Assembly (NCBI GenBank): GCA_947504035.1
Contig: CANNGA010000013.1
Span: forward strand, 1 to 64,000
DNA: 64,000 nucleotides
Source: an uncultured Flavobacteriaceae bacterium
GTDB lineage: Bacteria > Bacteroidota > Bacteroidia > Flavobacteriales > Flavobacteriaceae
Direction of reading: 5' to 3'
Below the pieces are notes generated by a model, which had not been told where the DNA came from, searched no databases, and saw only the letters and a list, made by a program, of their open reading frames with translations. Positions 33,940-43,604 of the stretch are shown here, piece after piece. Positions within the stretch are counted from its first letter, which is position 1. Every line of letters starts with the position of its first letter. Position numbers and translations under genes: made by a program.

Positions 33940-34563
33940 TTAGTTTTTACGTAAATAGGTAGAGACTTCTAAGGCCACGTCTTCCCAAGTTTTGCTAACA
34001 CCGTCTTCCCCTTTATGCAATTCGTAGCATACTTTATTTAAAGAGGCTAAGGCTTCAAGAGCATTCCACGCTTTTAGATCAATAGTTCCTTTCATAGTTA
34101 CACGTCTTTCATCAGCAACGCTAACTTCTAAAGGCAAGTCGTTAGTAACACCATTCATAGTTAGAACAGCTTTGTAATTGGTACCATCATACTTTATAAC
34201 ACCTTTTACTAATTCTGTGTCTAACATCTTTCCGAAGAAAAATTCTTTTATTTTAGAATCTCTACTTTCATTTTTAGTGATGAGGTTGCTCACAGGAATT
34301 GAAAAACTAAGATTGTTTAAAGCAGAAGCGACAGATGTTCCTGTTTTTTCTTCAAAATTTAAAACAGAAAATTCACCTCCAACGCCTTTTTTAGCTGTGG
34401 TTTTATAGGCTGTCCATTTTACAGAAGTGGCTTCTGGTTTTACAATAAATTTTTCGGCAACTGTTTCTGTTTGTGTTTCAACAGGTGTTTCTTCTTCTTT
34501 TTTCTTTTTACAAGAGGCTAATGCGAACGTAGCCACAAGTAATAGGATTGAAATTTTTTTCAT
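33940..34563 (-). CDS. YceI-like lipoprotein
   Basis: The 207-residue protein has a lipoprotein signal (LLLVATFALASCKKK, lipobox Cys near 18) and an acidic linker, then a YceI-like barrel domain (about 40-205) with ATSVKWTAYKT, SRDSKIKEFFFGKM and VLTMNGVTNDLPLEV. YceI proteins form a lipocalin-like pocket for isoprenoid-type or other amphiphilic ligands in the periplasm. It is a monocistronic unit on the minus strand, 60 bases from the TolC gene that reads the same way upstream. The ligand is unknown. Confidence 0.88.
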   Translation of the reverse strand: MKKISILLLVATFALASCKKKKEEETPVETQTETVAEKFIVKPEATSVKWTAYKTTAKKGVGGEFSVLNFEEKTGTSVASALNNLSFSIPVSNLITKNESRDSKIKEFFFGKMLDTELVKGVIKYDGTNYKAVLTMNGVTNDLPLEVSVADERRVTMKGTIDLKAWNALEALASLNKVCYELHKGEDGVSKTWEDVALEVSTYLRKN

Positions 34564-34623
34564 AATGTTCGTTTTATGCGATCGAAGTTAAGGCTTAATT
34601 CAACAAATAACAAATAATGCAAG

Positions 34624-36027
34624 CTAGTTAATTTCAGGGTTTGATGCCGCTAAGACATTAAATAAACTGGCTTTTGTCTTTAAAAATTCATTTTCAATTT
34701 CAATAGCTTTAAGTTTTACATCGATAAGTTTAGATTCTCGAGAATTTACAAGAAATAATGAGCTTTCTCCTAAAAAGAATTTGCGTTCTTCTGCGGTTAA
34801 TAATTTGCTATAATCATTTACAATTACCGAAGTATAGTCGTTTTGTAAAACATAAGAATCTAGTTCTTGTTGAATTGCATCAATTTTATTAATTAATGTA
34901 ATTCTAGTGTTTTGTAAATCGAGTTGTGTGTCCTGTAGCTTTAATTTTGCAAGTCTTAAATCACCACGTTCTTTTCTTAGAAAAAGAGGTAAAAAGACAT
35001 TTAATCCTGCCTTATATTCTGAAGTACTGAAGGAACGGGCTTCCTCTGGTGTTTCAGATAAAAAGTTATACTGTAAGTCTATTACAGGCAGGAGTGTGTT
35101 GCGTTTTAAGCGTTTTTCGATTGCTAAACTTCTAATTTTAAAATCCAAGGTTTTTAATTTGGGATGGTTGTCAATATTAAAATTTTCAACCGCCAAATCA
35201 GAGGTGTTTAGAGTTTCATCTATACGATCGAAAGTCCGCACGTCTGGAATGATCCCTGCTTGAATTTCAATAGGTGTGTTATCGTCTAACCATAGAAAGT
35301 TAGATAATTCTAAAGAGGCTTTTATAAATTTAATTCTAGATTTTTCTAAATTAAGACGTCTTGTATTTAAGGTGATACGCGCTTCTAGCGTGTCTACAGC
35401 AGGTTTTTCACCAACTTCAAAACTCTTTTTAACACCATTAAATCGTATTTGTGCATTGTCTAAAAACGCACTGTATACTTGATTCTCATTGTAACGCCTT
35501 AGCCATTTAAAATAGGTGTTTGTAGCATCGTAAAGAATGTCATTAATGAGTAGCTGTCTTTCGGCTTGTGCTTTTTTAACAAATAAACGCGATTGTCTTA
35601 GCATCGCCATACGCTTGTTGGTCAATAAACCTCGAGCTAAAGGTACAGAAACTCCAGCGCTATATAGGCCATCTTCAGGGACATCTGCTTCTGGATTTAG
35701 AAACACGCCCGAATTTTGTTCAAAATTAGCCTTAAATTCTATGCCAAACCAGGTAGGAATCTTAAAGGTAGAATTAAGCTTGTCGAAGTATTCTAAGCCT
35801 TTAAATTTTTTCCTATCGTAGTCGACTTCAAATTTAGGATCGAAAGCACCTCGTGCTTTAAGCAGTTTCGCTTCACTTTTTGAAATCACCAAATTGGCTT
35901 GTTTTACTATAGGGTGAAACGATTTTACATAGCCTAAATATTCTGCTAACGAGATGACGCCACTAGAGTCTTGTGCTTGGGCAAAACTACCGCAGCATAA
36001 CCATATACTTAAAAGGAATAGTCTCAT
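34624..36027 (-). CDS. TolC-family outer-membrane efflux protein
   Basis: The 467-residue protein has a signal peptide (ending GSFAQAQ) and the long helical repeats of TolC-type outer-membrane factors, for example ANLVISKSEAKLLKARGAFD and later EARITLNTRRLNLEKSRIKF. It forms the outer channel of the export complex. It is the last gene of the operon TetR-ABC-HlyD-TolC; its start overlaps the stop of the HlyD gene (ATGA at 36024-36027). The exported compound is unknown. Confidence 0.9.
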   Translation of the reverse strand: MRLFLLSIWLCCGSFAQAQDSSGVISLAEYLGYVKSFHPIVKQANLVISKSEAKLLKARGAFDPKFEVDYDRKKFKGLEYFDKLNSTFKIPTWFGIEFKANFEQNSGVFLNPEADVPEDGLYSAGVSVPLARGLLTNKRMAMLRQSRLFVKKAQAERQLLINDILYDATNTYFKWLRRYNENQVYSAFLDNAQIRFNGVKKSFEVGEKPAVDTLEARITLNTRRLNLEKSRIKFIKASLELSNFLWLDDNTPIEIQAGIIPDVRTFDRIDETLNTSDLAVENFNIDNHPKLKTLDFKIRSLAIEKRLKRNTLLPVIDLQYNFLSETPEEARSFSTSEYKAGLNVFLPLFLRKERGDLRLAKLKLQDTQLDLQNTRITLINKIDAIQQELDSYVLQNDYTSVIVNDYSKLLTAEERKFFLGESSLFLVNSRESKLIDVKLKAIEIENEFLKTKASLFNVLAASNPEIN

Positions 36028-37382
36028 TTTTTATCTTTTTTTGAAGCTGTTTTAGCGCCTTTTGGTTGGTAATAATTAGGAGGGAAACTGTTTACTTGTC
36101 GCCATAATTCAAACCAAATAGGCACATCCTCTAACAAAGCGATTGTTCTAGCACCAGAACCCACTCTAATGGCTTCTGGCCATTTGTGATCGTCTGCATT
36201 AGGCGCTAATAATATGCGGTATTTGCCATTGTCACTAATAAAATTCTCTATAGCGACAACTTTAGCGCCATAGGTACCATAAGAAACATTAGGCCAACCG
36301 CTAAATACAATGGCAGGCCAACCGTCGAATTGTACACGAACATCTTCGCCAATATGTACTAAAGGTAAATCTATAGGTCTAACAAAGGTTTCTACAGCCA
36401 AATCATACTGAGCAGGCATAATACCTACCAGTTCTTGGCCTTCTTTAAAGGTAATCCCTATACCTCCTGTAAGCGCTTTATTGATGTATCCATTCTGCGG
36501 TGCGGTTACAAATAAAAGACTGTTACGCTTTTTGTAATTGCTATAGGAGTTTTCTAATTTGCTCACTTGTGCTTCGGTATCAAAACCACTAGATTGTGCC
36601 GTAAACATGTCACTTTGGGCTTTAGATATTTTATCTGCAAAAGCTGCATTGGTTCTTGAAAGTTCTATACGGGCATTGATAACTTGATTTTGACTCGCCA
36701 AATATTTATTTTGTTGTGAAATTAATTTGGCTTGGGTCTCTTGCAATTTTAAACGCTTTTCTTCTACGTCTTTAACAGCTTTAAGACCTTCATTTTGTAA
36801 GGTTTGGATACGTATAAATTGAGTTTCGGCTATTTTTAGATTAGTTTTAGCGGCTTCAAAATCTATACTATCACTTTTCACTTTAAGTTCAGATTGTTTG
36901 AGTTTATTACGCGTTTGCTCAATCTTTAATTTTTGCTCATTACGCAATGCCGAAATTTGACGGTTTAAAGCTTCTACTTTACCCGCATAGGCATTTACAG
37001 AAGACGATTTAGCTTTAATTTGTTGATTGGTACGTTCTACGAGTTTATCATCAAAATAATCACTTTTAACCTCTGAAATTCTTAAAATGGTATCGCCTTT
37101 ACTAACGTAGTCACCTTCCTGAACAAACCATTCTTCGATACGACCTGGTATTTGCGATTGGATGGTTTGAGGCCGTTGGTTGGGTTTTAAAGTTGTAACT
37201 GTACCATTGCCCGAAATGTTTTGCGTCCATGGTAAGAACAATACAATAAGGAGGATGATAGCAGCAGCTAATAAAAACCGATTAAAGTATTTGTAGTACT
37301 TTTTATTCATGATTTTTTGACCAGACTTATAGTCATTAAGGTCTACATCTTTATCTAACTGATTGTGGGATATGTTAAGCAT
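36024..37382 (-). CDS. HlyD-family membrane fusion protein
   Basis: The 452-residue periplasmic adaptor has one N-terminal membrane helix (about 32-52), a split barrel/lipoyl-like part with IPGRIEEWFVQEGDYVSKGD near 95, a long coiled coil (about 130-290), and a beta-barrel C-terminal part. It bridges the ABC protein in the inner membrane to the TolC channel, as in type I secretion or macrolide-type pumps. It overlaps the TolC gene by four bases and follows the ABC gene by 11 bases. Confidence 0.92.
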   Translation of the reverse strand: MLNISHNQLDKDVDLNDYKSGQKIMNKKYYKYFNRFLLAAAIILLIVLFLPWTQNISGNGTVTTLKPNQRPQTIQSQIPGRIEEWFVQEGDYVSKGDTILRISEVKSDYFDDKLVERTNQQIKAKSSSVNAYAGKVEALNRQISALRNEQKLKIEQTRNKLKQSELKVKSDSIDFEAAKTNLKIAETQFIRIQTLQNEGLKAVKDVEEKRLKLQETQAKLISQQNKYLASQNQVINARIELSRTNAAFADKISKAQSDMFTAQSSGFDTEAQVSKLENSYSNYKKRNSLLFVTAPQNGYINKALTGGIGITFKEGQELVGIMPAQYDLAVETFVRPIDLPLVHIGEDVRVQFDGWPAIVFSGWPNVSYGTYGAKVVAIENFISDNGKYRILLAPNADDHKWPEAIRVGSGARTIALLEDVPIWFELWRQVNSFPPNYYQPKGAKTASKKDKK

Positions 37383-37393
37383 AGGGTCTTTTT

Positions 37394-39052
37394 TTAATTC
37401 TTAATTTTACCGTGATCTAGAGTTATAACGCGGTCACATTTATTAAGCCATGCATCGTTACTACTCACAACAATAAGCGCCCAAGGCCTTTCTTTAGCGG
37501 TTAAATAGCCTATGATGGTATTTGTCTCTACAGGGTTAAAACGATCTAAAGCGTCTTCTAGTATCAATACTTTAGGAGCTTTTAAAATGGCTCTCGCAAG
37601 TACGATTTTTTTAGAAAGCGTGTACGACATTTGTTTGCCATCGGGATATAATATGGTGTTTAAACCTTCTGGTTGTTCTTTTATAAAACGTTTTAGGCCT
37701 GCTTTATCTAAAATTTCAAAGATTTGTTCATCGGTAATATTTGGATTTCCAAAGGTGAGATTCTCTTTAATCGTACCTTCAAAAGGCGTTTCGTCAGACA
37801 AGGATAAACCAAGTTGCGAACGGTAAAAATTTAGATGCAAGCTATTAATAGACATATCGTTTACGTACAGCTGTCCATCTGTAGATTTAATCACACCAGC
37901 AATTAAGCGGAGTAATGTCGACTTTCCAGAACCGCTTTCTCCGCGTACTAATATTCTGCTTTGAGGGGAGATTTGCAAAGAGATGTCTTTTAAGATATGT
38001 TTGTCGTTTTTATTAACGATATAAGACACATGATCGAGATCTATATGGACGCCTTTACTAAATTGAGGCCTTTCTCCAACTTGGCTTTCTAATGATTTAT
38101 CTACGACTTGTCCTATTTTTTCCAATGCTGTAAGTGCATCATAAAAGGACTCTAGACCTACAATTAATTTTTCAACAGAAGCGATTATAAGTAATATGAT
38201 AATTTCTGCTGCGACAAATTGACCAATATTCATTTCTTGATTAAGCACTAAGGCACCTCCTATAAGTAATAAGCTCGCCGTAACCACGACCTTAAAACTA
38301 ATCATTTGTATAAATTGAAGCATTAATACTTTAAAATGGCTTTCTCTTGCTTTTAGATAATTTGTAACGAGATAATCATTTTTTTGAAGGCCTAAATTAG
38401 TGCTTCCAGAAAGTTTAAAGCTAATTACAGATCGCGCTATTTCTTGAATCCAATGTGCTACTTTGTATTTGTTTTTAGATTCTTTTAAACTAGTTTCTAA
38501 ACCTTTTTTTGCGGTGAATTTAAACACTACAAAAATGAGCATTAGTAAAAGCAACCCAAAAATGATAAAAAAGGGATGGTAAAAAGACAGAAGGATTAGG
38601 GCAAAGACAATTTGTAAGATGGCTGTTGGTACATCTATAAGTATCTTGGGAAGACTTTTTTGTATGGTAAGGGTGTCAAAAAAGCGATTTGCCAATTCTG
38701 GTGGATAATAATTGCGCAGTTCAGACATTTTTATTTTGGGAAAACGATAGGTCAACTCAAAAGCAGATCGCGTGAAAATACGTTGTTGTATGGTTTCTAT
38801 AATACGCAGCTGCATTAATTGTAGTGCACCAGAAAAAGCAACACCAATGGTTACTAAAATAACAAGTACGATCCAAGACGTAGAGATTTGTGCGCCTTGT
38901 ATCAGGTTGATAATAGCTTGTATGCCCAAGGGCAATGTTAAGGCAACTACACCCGCAAAAATAGCGTAATAGAAAATTTGTAGAATTTCTTTTTTGTCTA
39001 ATTGTAGCAAGCTTATTAGGCGTTGCCAAGGGGTCATTTGTTCTTGTTCCAT
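37394..39052 (-). CDS. ABC exporter (membrane + ATPase fusion) without peptidase domain
   Basis: The 552-residue protein has six membrane helices (to about 310) and an ATPase domain (about 335-552). Walker A is GESGSGKST near 370. The signature is degenerate, LSKKIVLARA instead of LSGGQ-like, and Walker B is VLILEDALDRF, without the usual Asp-Glu pair. No C39 peptidase domain is present. It would drive type I-like export with the HlyD and TolC partners. The degenerate motifs may lower ATP turnover or make it depend on a partner chain; this is inference. Confidence 0.9.
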   Translation of the reverse strand: MEQEQMTPWQRLISLLQLDKKEILQIFYYAIFAGVVALTLPLGIQAIINLIQGAQISTSWIVLVILVTIGVAFSGALQLMQLRIIETIQQRIFTRSAFELTYRFPKIKMSELRNYYPPELANRFFDTLTIQKSLPKILIDVPTAILQIVFALILLSFYHPFFIIFGLLLLMLIFVVFKFTAKKGLETSLKESKNKYKVAHWIQEIARSVISFKLSGSTNLGLQKNDYLVTNYLKARESHFKVLMLQFIQMISFKVVVTASLLLIGGALVLNQEMNIGQFVAAEIIILLIIASVEKLIVGLESFYDALTALEKIGQVVDKSLESQVGERPQFSKGVHIDLDHVSYIVNKNDKHILKDISLQISPQSRILVRGESGSGKSTLLRLIAGVIKSTDGQLYVNDMSINSLHLNFYRSQLGLSLSDETPFEGTIKENLTFGNPNITDEQIFEILDKAGLKRFIKEQPEGLNTILYPDGKQMSYTLSKKIVLARAILKAPKVLILEDALDRFNPVETNTIIGYLTAKERPWALIVVSSNDAWLNKCDRVITLDHGKIKN

Positions 39053-39054
39053 AG

Positions 39055-39726
39055 TTACGATGTCAAGGTATTAAACACAAGGTCTTTATAAAATTCTGTT
39101 GGTGTTACGTGTGTACAGCAATCGGTTATAGATGAAAAATGCTGCTTTAGAAAATGCTGGTGCAAGCTGCCATCTATAACGGTACTTGCTAAGCTAGATG
39201 GGTAACTGTAATCTGGATTTACAGCGTTTATCATATCTTTTAGACGGTGAATAACACGTTTGTAAATCACAAAATACCCGTCTTTATTTTCTTGATCGAC
39301 TTCTTTTGTTAGAAAAGATTTCGAATTCTCATTGATGATAATTCTATTTAAATTAATCTCATTAATATGCGAAAAATTAGAGTCTTCTTTAACCGTTCGT
39401 GTTAAAACAGTAATGGCTTTTTCAAGCTTGTCTTTAGGGGCTAAATTATGCGTTTCTATAACAAGTTGGTACTCAACCCAAGCCCAGTACCAAGAGGATA
39501 GATAAAGTAAAAGTTTGTGTTTGCTTTCAAAATAGCGGTAGATAGAACTCTCATTAGAGCCTATTAAGTGGCCTAATTTTTTAAAAGTAAAGCTATCAAA
39601 ACCAACTTGATCTAATAATATGATGCCGTGTTCCACAATACGTTTGCCTAAGGCTGAAGACTCTGGGTCTTTAACGTAAATCTGTTCTGGTACAGCAATC
39701 TTTAAGTTTGAAAGTAAAGAATCCAT
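39055..39726 (-). CDS. TetR/AcrR-family regulator of the export operon
   Basis: The helix-turn-helix lies in DSFTFKKLGHLIGSNESSIY followed by RYFESKHKLLLYL (about residues 45-80), with a helical ligand half after it. The start is set at ATG 39726 (223 residues), because the likely -7 element TACTTTTG (39745-39752) lies just upstream and a longer frame from 39768 would begin before the promoter. Only two bases separate it from the ABC gene, so the regulator and pump are one transcript. Autoregulation through the repeated TTTTGAAA words at the promoter is plausible. Confidence 0.85.
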   Translation of the reverse strand: MDSLLSNLKIAVPEQIYVKDPESSALGKRIVEHGIILLDQVGFDSFTFKKLGHLIGSNESSIYRYFESKHKLLLYLSSWYWAWVEYQLVIETHNLAPKDKLEKAITVLTRTVKEDSNFSHINEINLNRIIINENSKSFLTKEVDQENKDGYFVIYKRVIHRLKDMINAVNPDYSYPSSLASTVIDGSLHQHFLKQHFSSITDCCTHVTPTEFYKDLVFNTLTS

Positions 39727-39744
39727 AGATAGTTGTTTTGTTTT

Positions 39745-39752
39745 CAAAAGTA
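39745..39752 (-). promoter_or_regulatory. -7 element and possible operator of the export operon
   Basis: TACTTTTG on the minus strand fits TAnnTTTG exactly. TTTTGAAA occurs at this site and again about 19 bases upstream, which could be half-sites for the TetR protein. Confidence 0.5.
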
Positions 39753-40036
39753 ATAGTATTGCTTTCAAAATTGAATATAAAACTATTTGTTTTGTTAATG
39801 CGACTCATAAACTTTATTTATGAATGCGTAATTTTTAATGTAATGGTTTAATATCTAATATGTTGTATATTTAATGTCGCGTTTTTAGACTGCAAATTTA
39901 AAGCCTAATAGAGATCTTAAGTGTTAAGTTTATTTTAAAATACAACGAAGGTTCTGCTTTTTTAGAACTTTAATTTACCTAAATAGATGTTAATCATGGA
40001 AGCCATCTAATAGAAAAGTATTATTTTTATACAGCT

Positions 40037-41164
40037 ATGCGAAAAAACAAAACACTTAGAAAGGGCTTCATTTTTAAAACCTATGAAACCCCATATCAAT
40101 CTCCTTTTGATAAGCTTTTTGAAATTTTCAAAGAATTGATAACACATACTTCTGGCGACTTTGATGAGGCCATCGATTGGTTGCGAGAGTTGGATAAAGA
40201 ATACAAGCTTACCACTCCTGAGTATACGATAGAAGATTTTATTGAGGATTTGAAAACCAAAGGGTATTTAAAGGAAGAAATTGATCCCGATGGCAATGGG
40301 GCTTTAGCCATTACAGCCAAAACAGAACGTGCCATTCGGCAACAGGCCTTAGACCAGATTTTTGGAAAGATCAAACGCAGCGGACAAGGAAATCATAAAA
40401 GTAAAAGTCCTGGTTTGGGCGATGAACATACGGGCGATTTTAGAAATTACCAGTTTGGTGATGCTTTAGATCGTGTGTCTATGACCGAAAGTTTGAAGAA
40501 TGCCCAGATTAACCATGGCATATCAGATTTTAAGTTGAGTGAAGATGATTTGGTTGTAGAGGAAACTTTGCACAAATCTCAAATGAGTACAGTATTGATG
40601 ATCGATATTAGCCATAGTATGATTTTATATGGCGAAGACCGTATTACACCTGCTAAGAAGGTTGCTATGGCTTTGGCAGAATTGATAACCACGCGTTACC
40701 CTAAAGATACTTTAGATATTATTGTATTTGGAAATGATGCTTGGCGTATAGAGATCAAAGATTTACCCTATTTAAAAGTGGGGCCTTACCATACCAATAC
40801 AGTAGCAGGTTTGCAATTGGCAATGGATTTGTTGCGACGTAAACGAAATACCAATAAACAGATTTTTATGATTACTGATGGCAAACCAAGTTGTTTACGT
40901 TTACCAGATGGTCAATATTATAAGAACAGTATGGGCTTAGATACACATATTATTAACAAATGTTATATGATGGCTCAGCAAGCTCGAAAACTGCATATTC
41001 CCATCACAACGTTTATGATTGCTAAGGACAGTTATTTAATGCAATTTGTTCGAGAGTTTACCTATGCGAATCAAGGTAAAGCCTTTTATACAGGACTTAA
41101 AGGTCTAGGAGAAATGATTTTTGAAGATTACGAAACCAATAGAAAAAAACGAATTAAAGGTTAA
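40037..41164 (+). CDS. vWA-domain protein (MoxR partner)
   Basis: The 375-residue cytosolic protein has a variable helical N-terminal half and a von Willebrand factor A domain (about 195-375). The MIDAS metal site is visible as MIDISHSMILYGEDR (DxSxS), with later IFMITDGKPSCLR supplying Thr and Asp. Such proteins act with a MoxR-type AAA ATPase as a metal-insertion or assembly chaperone. The ATPase gene follows 63 bases later on the same strand. The client complex is not visible. Confidence 0.9.
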   Translation: MRKNKTLRKGFIFKTYETPYQSPFDKLFEIFKELITHTSGDFDEAIDWLRELDKEYKLTTPEYTIEDFIEDLKTKGYLKEEIDPDGNGALAITAKTERAIRQQALDQIFGKIKRSGQGNHKSKSPGLGDEHTGDFRNYQFGDALDRVSMTESLKNAQINHGISDFKLSEDDLVVEETLHKSQMSTVLMIDISHSMILYGEDRITPAKKVAMALAELITTRYPKDTLDIIVFGNDAWRIEIKDLPYLKVGPYHTNTVAGLQLAMDLLRRKRNTNKQIFMITDGKPSCLRLPDGQYYKNSMGLDTHIINKCYMMAQQARKLHIPITTFMIAKDSYLMQFVREFTYANQGKAFYTGLKGLGEMIFEDYETNRKKRIKG

Positions 41165-41227
41165 TTTAAACCATAAAAAGTAAGAGTACGGCTTAGACAT
41201 TTTGAAGTCTAACACAAAGCGACGCAT

Positions 41228-42694
41228 ATGAATATAGAAACGATTACAACTTTAGGGGCTTTAAAAGCTTCAGGCTATCAATCAAAATCAATAAAAGACG
41301 AATTAAGAGATAACCTGATACAAAAAATAAAACAAAAAGAAACGACTTTCGAAGGCGTACACGGTTATGAAAACACAGTAATTCCAGAATTAGAACGCGC
41401 CATATTATCCAGACATAATATTAATTTATTAGGCCTACGAGGGCAGGCTAAAACCCGTTTAGCGCGACTCATGCTTAACTTGTTAGATGCGTATATACCT
41501 GTCGTAGCAGGGTCTGATGTAAATGATGATCCTTTACAACCTATTTCAAGGCATGCCCTTACTCTTATTGAGGCACAAGGTGATGATACGCCTATAACAT
41601 GGTTGCACCGCAGTGCGCGTTTTGCAGAAAAATTAGCAACTCCAGATGTAACTGTCGCCGATATTATAGGTGATGTAGATCCTATAAAGGCAGCTAATTT
41701 AAAGCTGAGTTATGCAGACGATCGTGTTATCCATTACGGTATGATACCACGTGCTAACCGTTGCATTTTTGTAATTAATGAGTTACCAGATCTACAAGCG
41801 CGAATACAAGTAGCTTTATTTAATATATTACAAGAAGGTGATGTGCAAATTAGAGGTTTTAAAGTGCGTTTGCCTTTAGATATCCAGTTTGTATTTACTG
41901 CCAATCCAGAAGATTATACCAATAGAGGGAGTATCGTAACGCCTTTAAAAGATAGAATAGGATCTCAGATTTTAACACATTATCCTGAGGATATTGAAAC
42001 GGCACGTTTAATTACTGCACAGGAGTCTAAACTGGTAGAAGGGCAAAAAGAGAGCATTATGGTTCCAGACTTAGCTAAAGATCTATTGGAACAAATCGTA
42101 TTTGAAGCTAGGGAAAGTGAATATGTCGATGCCAAATCGGGTGTAAGTGCACGTTTAAGTATTACAGCTTTCGAAAATTTATTGAGCACAGCAGAACGTA
42201 GAGCTTTAGTGGCAGGTGATGAGACAACAACCTTGCGTTTAAGTGATTTTGTTGGGATTATACCAGCCGTAACAGGAAAGGTAGAATTGGTGTATGAAGG
42301 CGAACAAGAAGGAGCTGCTGCAGTAGCTTTTAATTTAATAGGAGCGGCTGTTAAAACACTATTTGGGGAATTTTTCCCTAAAATCGAAAAGCTGAAAAAA
42401 CAAGATGAAGATACGGCTTACGATGCTATAATTTCTTGGTTTTTTAATCAAAAGGAAGGTTTTGAACTGTTAGATGATCTTAGAGATAAAGACTACCAAA
42501 GTCGGTTAGATGCAATTTCACCTTTAGATGATTTGCTAGGAGAATACCAACCTAACCTTAGAAAAGAGGATAGCTATTTTGTAAAGGAGTTTGTACTTTG
42601 GGCATTATCAGAATACAAACAATTGAGTAAAAATAGATTTTCTGAAGGTATTCAGTTTAAAGACCCCTATGGTAGTTTTATAAGTGGGATTTAA
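41228..42694 (+). CDS. MoxR / Mg-chelatase-like AAA ATPase
   Basis: The 488-residue protein has an AAA+ domain (about 40-280). Walker A is GLRGQAKTRLARL, an unusual GxxGQAKT form, and the Walker B region is CIFVINELPDL. LQEGDVQIRGFKVRLPLDIQ, FVFTANPEDYTNRG and an Arg finger region near GSIVTPLKDRIG complete it. It resembles the ChlI/MoxR group that works with vWA proteins. The C-terminal 150 residues are helical. It forms a two-gene unit with 40037 and ends at the terminator 42728-42762. Confidence 0.9.
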   Translation: MNIETITTLGALKASGYQSKSIKDELRDNLIQKIKQKETTFEGVHGYENTVIPELERAILSRHNINLLGLRGQAKTRLARLMLNLLDAYIPVVAGSDVNDDPLQPISRHALTLIEAQGDDTPITWLHRSARFAEKLATPDVTVADIIGDVDPIKAANLKLSYADDRVIHYGMIPRANRCIFVINELPDLQARIQVALFNILQEGDVQIRGFKVRLPLDIQFVFTANPEDYTNRGSIVTPLKDRIGSQILTHYPEDIETARLITAQESKLVEGQKESIMVPDLAKDLLEQIVFEARESEYVDAKSGVSARLSITAFENLLSTAERRALVAGDETTTLRLSDFVGIIPAVTGKVELVYEGEQEGAAAVAFNLIGAAVKTLFGEFFPKIEKLKKQDEDTAYDAIISWFFNQKEGFELLDDLRDKDYQSRLDAISPLDDLLGEYQPNLRKEDSYFVKEFVLWALSEYKQLSKNRFSEGIQFKDPYGSFISGI

Positions 42695-42727
42695 ATAACC
42701 ATTATTATAAAAACACAAATAATTAGA

Positions 42728-42762
42728 AAACGCTGAAACCGAATTGTTTTAGCGTTTTTTTT
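42728..42762 (+). terminator. Intrinsic terminator of the vWA/MoxR unit
   Basis: AAACGCTGAAAC and GTTTTAGCGTTT form a 12-base stem with one G-U, followed by eight T. Confidence 0.85.
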
Positions 42763-43066
42763 GGTTTAAATTTATTTTAAAATCGAGTGTTCTTAGTCTT
42801 GATTTGTGAATCCTAATGTGGAGTATGTAACTTTACTCAATTACAATTTACGGTGTTTAGTTCGATAAGCAATACTTCTTTATTAGGTATGTCGTTGATC
42901 TTCAAAATATTTAAAAAAACAATAGAGTCTCTTTTTTCTTTAAAAACGTAAGATTAAATAAGAGATTTTAATTGTGAAAAATTTTAAAAAAAAAAACGAA
43001 AATTACTTCAATTATGAAATTTTAGATATATATATTGCGATACTAATAATTAAACTTAAAGTATTT
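42763..43066. other. Leader of the TRL-like gene cluster
   Basis: AT-rich non-coding stretch of about 300 bases. A longer frame from ATG 42974 runs into the first TRL-like gene but its extra residues are not signal-peptide-like, so I read them as untranslated leader. Confidence 0.4.
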
Positions 43067-43312
43067 ATGAAAAAAGCATTTATTTTCATTTGTGCTATGG
43101 GAATGTTAACATCTTGTACCGTTGCAAGATCTATACAGTTAACAGGCCAGCCCATAGGAACAAAATCAGGAGAAGCTACCGCTGTACTTGTTGGCGACAG
43201 CTCTTTAAGAACAGCTGCTAAGAATGGACAAATAACAACAGCAGGAGGATCAGAGGTAATAACGAAGTTTTTCATTATTCCTATTACAAAAACAAAAGTC
43301 TACGGCGAATAA
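43067..43312 (+). CDS. TRL-like lipoprotein 1
   Basis: The 81-residue protein starts MKKAFIFICAMGMLTSCTVA, a lipoprotein signal with the Cys at 17. It continues GQPIGTKSGEATAVLVGDSS and ends with AKNGQITTAGGSEVITKFFI, shown here in part; the AAKNGxI segment is the hallmark of TRL-like proteins. These are small envelope lipoproteins of unknown function. It is the first of three tandem paralogues, spaced 11 and 8 bases. The start is the ATG at 43067, next to the signal sequence. Confidence 0.8.
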   Translation: MKKAFIFICAMGMLTSCTVARSIQLTGQPIGTKSGEATAVLVGDSSLRTAAKNGQITTAGGSEVITKFFIIPITKTKVYGE

Positions 43313-43323
43313 TATTTTAAATT

Positions 43324-43596
43324 ATGAAAAAAATTAACTTTATGGCTGTAGTTTTATCTATAGCTTTAACTTCATGTACAGTAATAGCTCCAGTAACAGC
43401 TTCTAGAGCTGAAATTGGAAATTTAAGAGGTGTTTCAGAAACAACAGTTTTCTTTGGAATTGAATTAAATAAAGATTACGGTATCAAGGATGCAGCTAAC
43501 AATGGAAAGATAAAGTCGGCAATTGCAACTGTTGATGAAAAAGTGACGAACTATATCATTTTTCAAAAGAAAGAACTGATCGTAACAGCTAAATAA
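43324..43596 (+). CDS. TRL-like lipoprotein 2
   Basis: The 90-residue protein has the signal FMAVVLSIALTSCTVIAPVT (lipobox Cys) and the TRL-like core SETTVFFGIELNKDYGIKDA followed by ANNGKIKSAIATVDEK. It shares the (A/S)xxNGKI pattern with its neighbours but differs elsewhere, so the three are old duplicates. It lies in the middle of the cluster. Function unknown. Confidence 0.82.
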   Translation: MKKINFMAVVLSIALTSCTVIAPVTASRAEIGNLRGVSETTVFFGIELNKDYGIKDAANNGKIKSAIATVDEKVTNYIIFQKKELIVTAK

Positions 43597-43604
43597 TTAA
43601 AATT

